The notes beneath the pieces are model-generated. The model saw nothing but the letters and a program-made list of their open reading frames with translations. It was not told the DNA's origin and made no database searches. This document shows positions 61,977 through 64,000 of a DNA stretch of 64,000 nt, one piece after another. Position numbers and translations under genes: made by a program. The DNA is from Aquimarina sediminis (GTDB lineage: Bacteria; Bacteroidota; Bacteroidia; Flavobacteriales; Flavobacteriaceae): contig NZ_POYJ01000001.1 in assembly GCF_002895435.1 (NCBI RefSeq), forward strand, positions 434,001 to 498,000, in the 5' to 3' direction. Position 1 is the stretch's first letter. The number at the start of each line of letters is the position of its first letter.

Positions 61977-62546
61977 TTACATTCTATTTTTTTTAAAGCG
62001 ATTATCAGATTTTATCATTTTAATCAATTTACTTTTGCATTTAAATATTCGTTGTCGAGCAGTATTAATAGTAGCATAAGACAATTCCTCAATAATTTCT
62101 TCATAAGGTGTATCATTAAAAAATAGTGATAGTACCTCTTTACAATTATCAGAAAGTAAATTAAATTTTTCTCTATACAATTCTAATTGTTCTTGCTCTA
62201 ACATAAACAAGGCAAAATCAGTATCTTTATCTACCAGTGTAGCAAGATTATCTTTTATTACCCGTTTTTTTTGTTTTTCTAATTCTCTTCGCCACATATT
62301 TTTGCAAATAGTAAACAAATACGCTTCAAAACAATCAATAGTAAGGTTTCTTTCCCTTACTCCAATGACTATATATACTAATGATTCTTGAAAAACATCT
62401 TTTGCTTGAGCATGACTCCCTTTATTCTGTAAAATAAATCGTAATGCTTTTGGAAAAAAACGCTCATAAATTTCTGAAATAATAACACTATCACCTTCTA
62501 CTAAGGCAGTTATAAATCTATTATTCAATTTAGTAGTATCATCCAT
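61977..62546 (-). CDS. ECF-type RNA polymerase sigma factor
   Basis: 189 residues. Region 2 is ISEIYERFFPKALRFILQN and AQAKDVFQESLVYIV, followed by FEAYLFTICKNMWRRELEKQ. Region 4 is FNLLSDNCKEVLSLFFNDTPYEEIIEELSY with ATINTARQRIFKCKSKL. It differs clearly from the SusC/D-type factor at 48367. It is followed directly by the membrane TPR protein and is divergent from the subtilase gene, with 260 bases between starts. Confidence 0.92.
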   Translation of the reverse strand: MDDTTKLNNRFITALVEGDSVIISEIYERFFPKALRFILQNKGSHAQAKDVFQESLVYIVIGVRERNLTIDCFEAYLFTICKNMWRRELEKQKKRVIKDNLATLVDKDTDFALFMLEQEQLELYREKFNLLSDNCKEVLSLFFNDTPYEEIIEELSYATINTARQRIFKCKSKLIKMIKSDNRFKKNRM

Positions 62547-62806
62547 AAAAATAACCTATTTCAGGTATCATTGCCAACTAATAAATAAGGGTTAAATAAA
62601 ACATAAATGACTATTTTAAAACATTTTATGTATTTTGAGCACACTTATTTACAACTTAGAATTCAAAAAGGTAGTGATCACGTTACATTTTTCAAAACAA
62701 AAAATCAGCCGAAAACACCATCTAACGTCTGTTAAATAAAAAAATGGGTAATAAATTCATTTTTTATACACCATTGGATAAAAGTAATATTTAAAACACA
62801 AATGAA

Positions 62807-64000
62807 ATGAAATGTTTAAAATCTTTATTCCCCACATTAATGATATGTCTTATTGTCTTCGGGTGTACAAATGAAGATATTGATGAGAATACTGTTAATG
62901 AAAGTTCTAATAAAAATTACAATTCCCCAAATTACCCTATAAAATCTACCACAGAGTTAATTGTTGAATATCAATCTGGATTTCCGGAAAGGAAAAAAGA
63001 GGATTTGAGAAAAAAGTATAATGTAAAACGATATGAAAAATGTGATTGCACCAATAGCCGTATTGAAAAATGGGAATTCGATCCAAGAGTAGATCTTGAG
63101 GGAAGAAATGAGCTAATAACCCAAGAAGGTGGAATTGAAGGAACAGATTACCAGTTTTTTTATGATAATGAAAATAGCACGCCAGGAGTTTCTGGTTCTA
63201 CTGCTGCAGGGCAAAGTGATCTATTAATTTCTTCGTATATAAAAGCAAGTAATTCTGGAGTAACAATTGCTATTTTGGATACGGGAATAAACCTAACTAG
63301 ATTACCTCAATCATATCCTTTTTTATATGGTACTAATTCTGATATGACGCTATGTGAGGAAGGTGAAGAAACAGAAGTATCTGGTTGGGATTTTGTAAAT
63401 CATGATAATGATGTATATGATGATAATGGACACGGAACTGTAGTTACTAGTATTATTATCGATAAATTATTTGACGAAGATATTAGTGATTATCAAATAT
63501 TACCGGTTAAAGCCTTTAACGATTTGGGTAAAACAACAACTTTCACATTACTTTGTAGCTATTTGTATGCAGTTGACAAACCATCTGTTTCTGTTATTAA
63601 TATGAGTTTTGGGTGGTATGGACCATCCGGTTCATTATTCCCAAAATTTATTCTAGAAAACCCCGATATACTACATATTACTTCTTCTGGAAACGACGGA
63701 ATTAACAATGATGATAACGTACATTACCCTTCATCTTATACCTCTAATAATATTCTTGGTATTGGTAGCTTTAGTATTAAGAAAAGAAAAGAAATTGTAG
63801 AACCTCTACCTTTTGATAGCCGAGCAATGGGCATAAGTCTTTTATCGCCAAGGGAAATAATTAAATCTACCTTTTCTAATTTTGGAGTAACAAGTGTTGA
63901 TTTTTTATCTGTAGGTGACCAGGTTTCATTTTATGATAATAATGGCAACCATTATTTGGTATCTGGAACTTCGTATGCAGCTCCATTAGTAACAGCTAAA
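62807..64000 (+). CDS. subtilisin-like (S8) serine protease, lipoprotein (3' end missing)
   Basis: I read this frame directly. ATG 62807 opens 398 codons to the window end. An earlier ATG at 62802 is followed at once by a stop. The signal ends in LIVFGC (Cys20). A propeptide-like segment (KSTTELIVEYQSGFPERKKEDL) precedes the S8 domain. The triad is complete: Asp158 (AILDTGI), His209 (DDNGHGTVVTS) and Ser389 (SGTSYAAP). The oxyanion Asn is in SSGNDG. It is a secreted, lipid-anchored protease. It is divergent from the sigma / TPR pair and may be its target or its trigger, which is inference. Confidence 0.93.
   Translation, partial: MKCLKSLFPTLMICLIVFGCTNEDIDENTVNESSNKNYNSPNYPIKSTTELIVEYQSGFPERKKEDLRKKYNVKRYEKCDCTNSRIEKWEFDPRVDLEGRNELITQEGGIEGTDYQFFYDNENSTPGVSGSTAAGQSDLLISSYIKASNSGVTIAILDTGINLTRLPQSYPFLYGTNSDMTLCEEGEETEVSGWDFVNHDNDVYDDNGHGTVVTSIIIDKLFDEDISDYQILPVKAFNDLGKTTTFTLLCSYLYAVDKPSVSVINMSFGWYGPSGSLFPKFILENPDILHITSSGNDGINNDDNVHYPSSYTSNNILGIGSFSIKKRKEIVEPLPFDSRAMGISLLSPREIIKSTFSNFGVTSVDFLSVGDQVSFYDNNGNHYLVSGTSYAAPLVTAK

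Noticed and set aside
1..64000. tRNA or rRNA genes, CRISPR arrays, insertion sequences
   Set aside because: No cloverleaf-like T-loop sequence, no regularly spaced short repeats, and no transposase or terminal inverted repeats were seen while reading.

Overview
The window reads as chromosomal DNA of an AT-rich marine-type member of the Flavobacteriaceae (Bacteroidota). The evidence is the gene content: a SusC/SusD pair with its ECF sigma factor and FecR anti-sigma factor, many lipoproteins whose lipobox is followed by S/D/E-rich stretches, AroQ and XerD as near neighbours, an aspartokinase-homoserine dehydrogenase fusion, and A-rich rather than Shine-Dalgarno leaders with promoter boxes of the TAnnTTTG or TAnnTTCG type. 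The genus cannot be fixed from sequence alone; an Aquimarina-like organism would fit. I see no tRNA, rRNA, CRISPR array, insertion sequence or prophage.

Layout. 1-1630: the end of a probable secondary-metabolite unit (FAD oxidoreductase, truncated methyltransferase). 1696-5475: envelope genes (OmpA lipoprotein, lipocalin-like lipoprotein, UMF1-type transporter, M48 protease). 5608-12814: a glycogen operon, glgA-glgC-glgB, followed by a cytosolic GH31 alpha-glucosidase. 13010-18763: AlkD-like repair protein, a small barrel protein with its WYL regulator, an antiporter, pirin and an rRNA methyltransferase. 18764-19456: a long gene-free stretch with three terminator-like hairpins. 19457-23501: an M57-type protease, then an ArsR-type regulator heading a run of small metabolic genes (cupin, atypical SDR, PhzF, Asp/Glu racemase). 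23568-29264: helicase, hydrolase, two msrB genes (the second frameshifted), a lipoprotein and lpd. 29348-34859: aroQ, two beta-barrel proteins, xerD, a two-repeat lipoprotein and nnr. 35137-40115: the threonine operon thrA-thrB-thrC, preceded by a Thr/Ile-rich leader peptide. 40150-48945: an M28-like protein that has lost its catalytic residues, a lipoprotein, a Nudix hydrolase, and a sigma-FecR-SusC-SusD locus. 49571-54735: gcvT, an epimerase-like protein, a DCC protein and a DUF4139 protein with an inserted SusC-type domain. 54850-58738: amino-acid decarboxylase, divergent LysR regulator and a dicarboxylate/amino-acid symporter. 58923-64000: aroC, an LpxH-like phosphoesterase, and an ECF sigma / membrane TPR / secreted subtilase module cut by the window end.

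How the genes work together. The glg operon makes ADP-glucose and polymerises and branches it, and GH31 could release glucose from it. The thr operon carries most of the aspartate-to-threonine route under what looks like leader-peptide control. The SusCD locus has the STN-FecR-ECF architecture of transport-coupled cell-surface signalling, and a strong candidate sigma-dependent promoter lies before fecR.

The points most worth a second look are the thr leader peptide, the M28 pseudoenzyme, the DUF4139/SusC-domain fusion, the sigma-TPR-subtilase module, the frameshifted msrB, and several hairpins placed where attenuators would sit.
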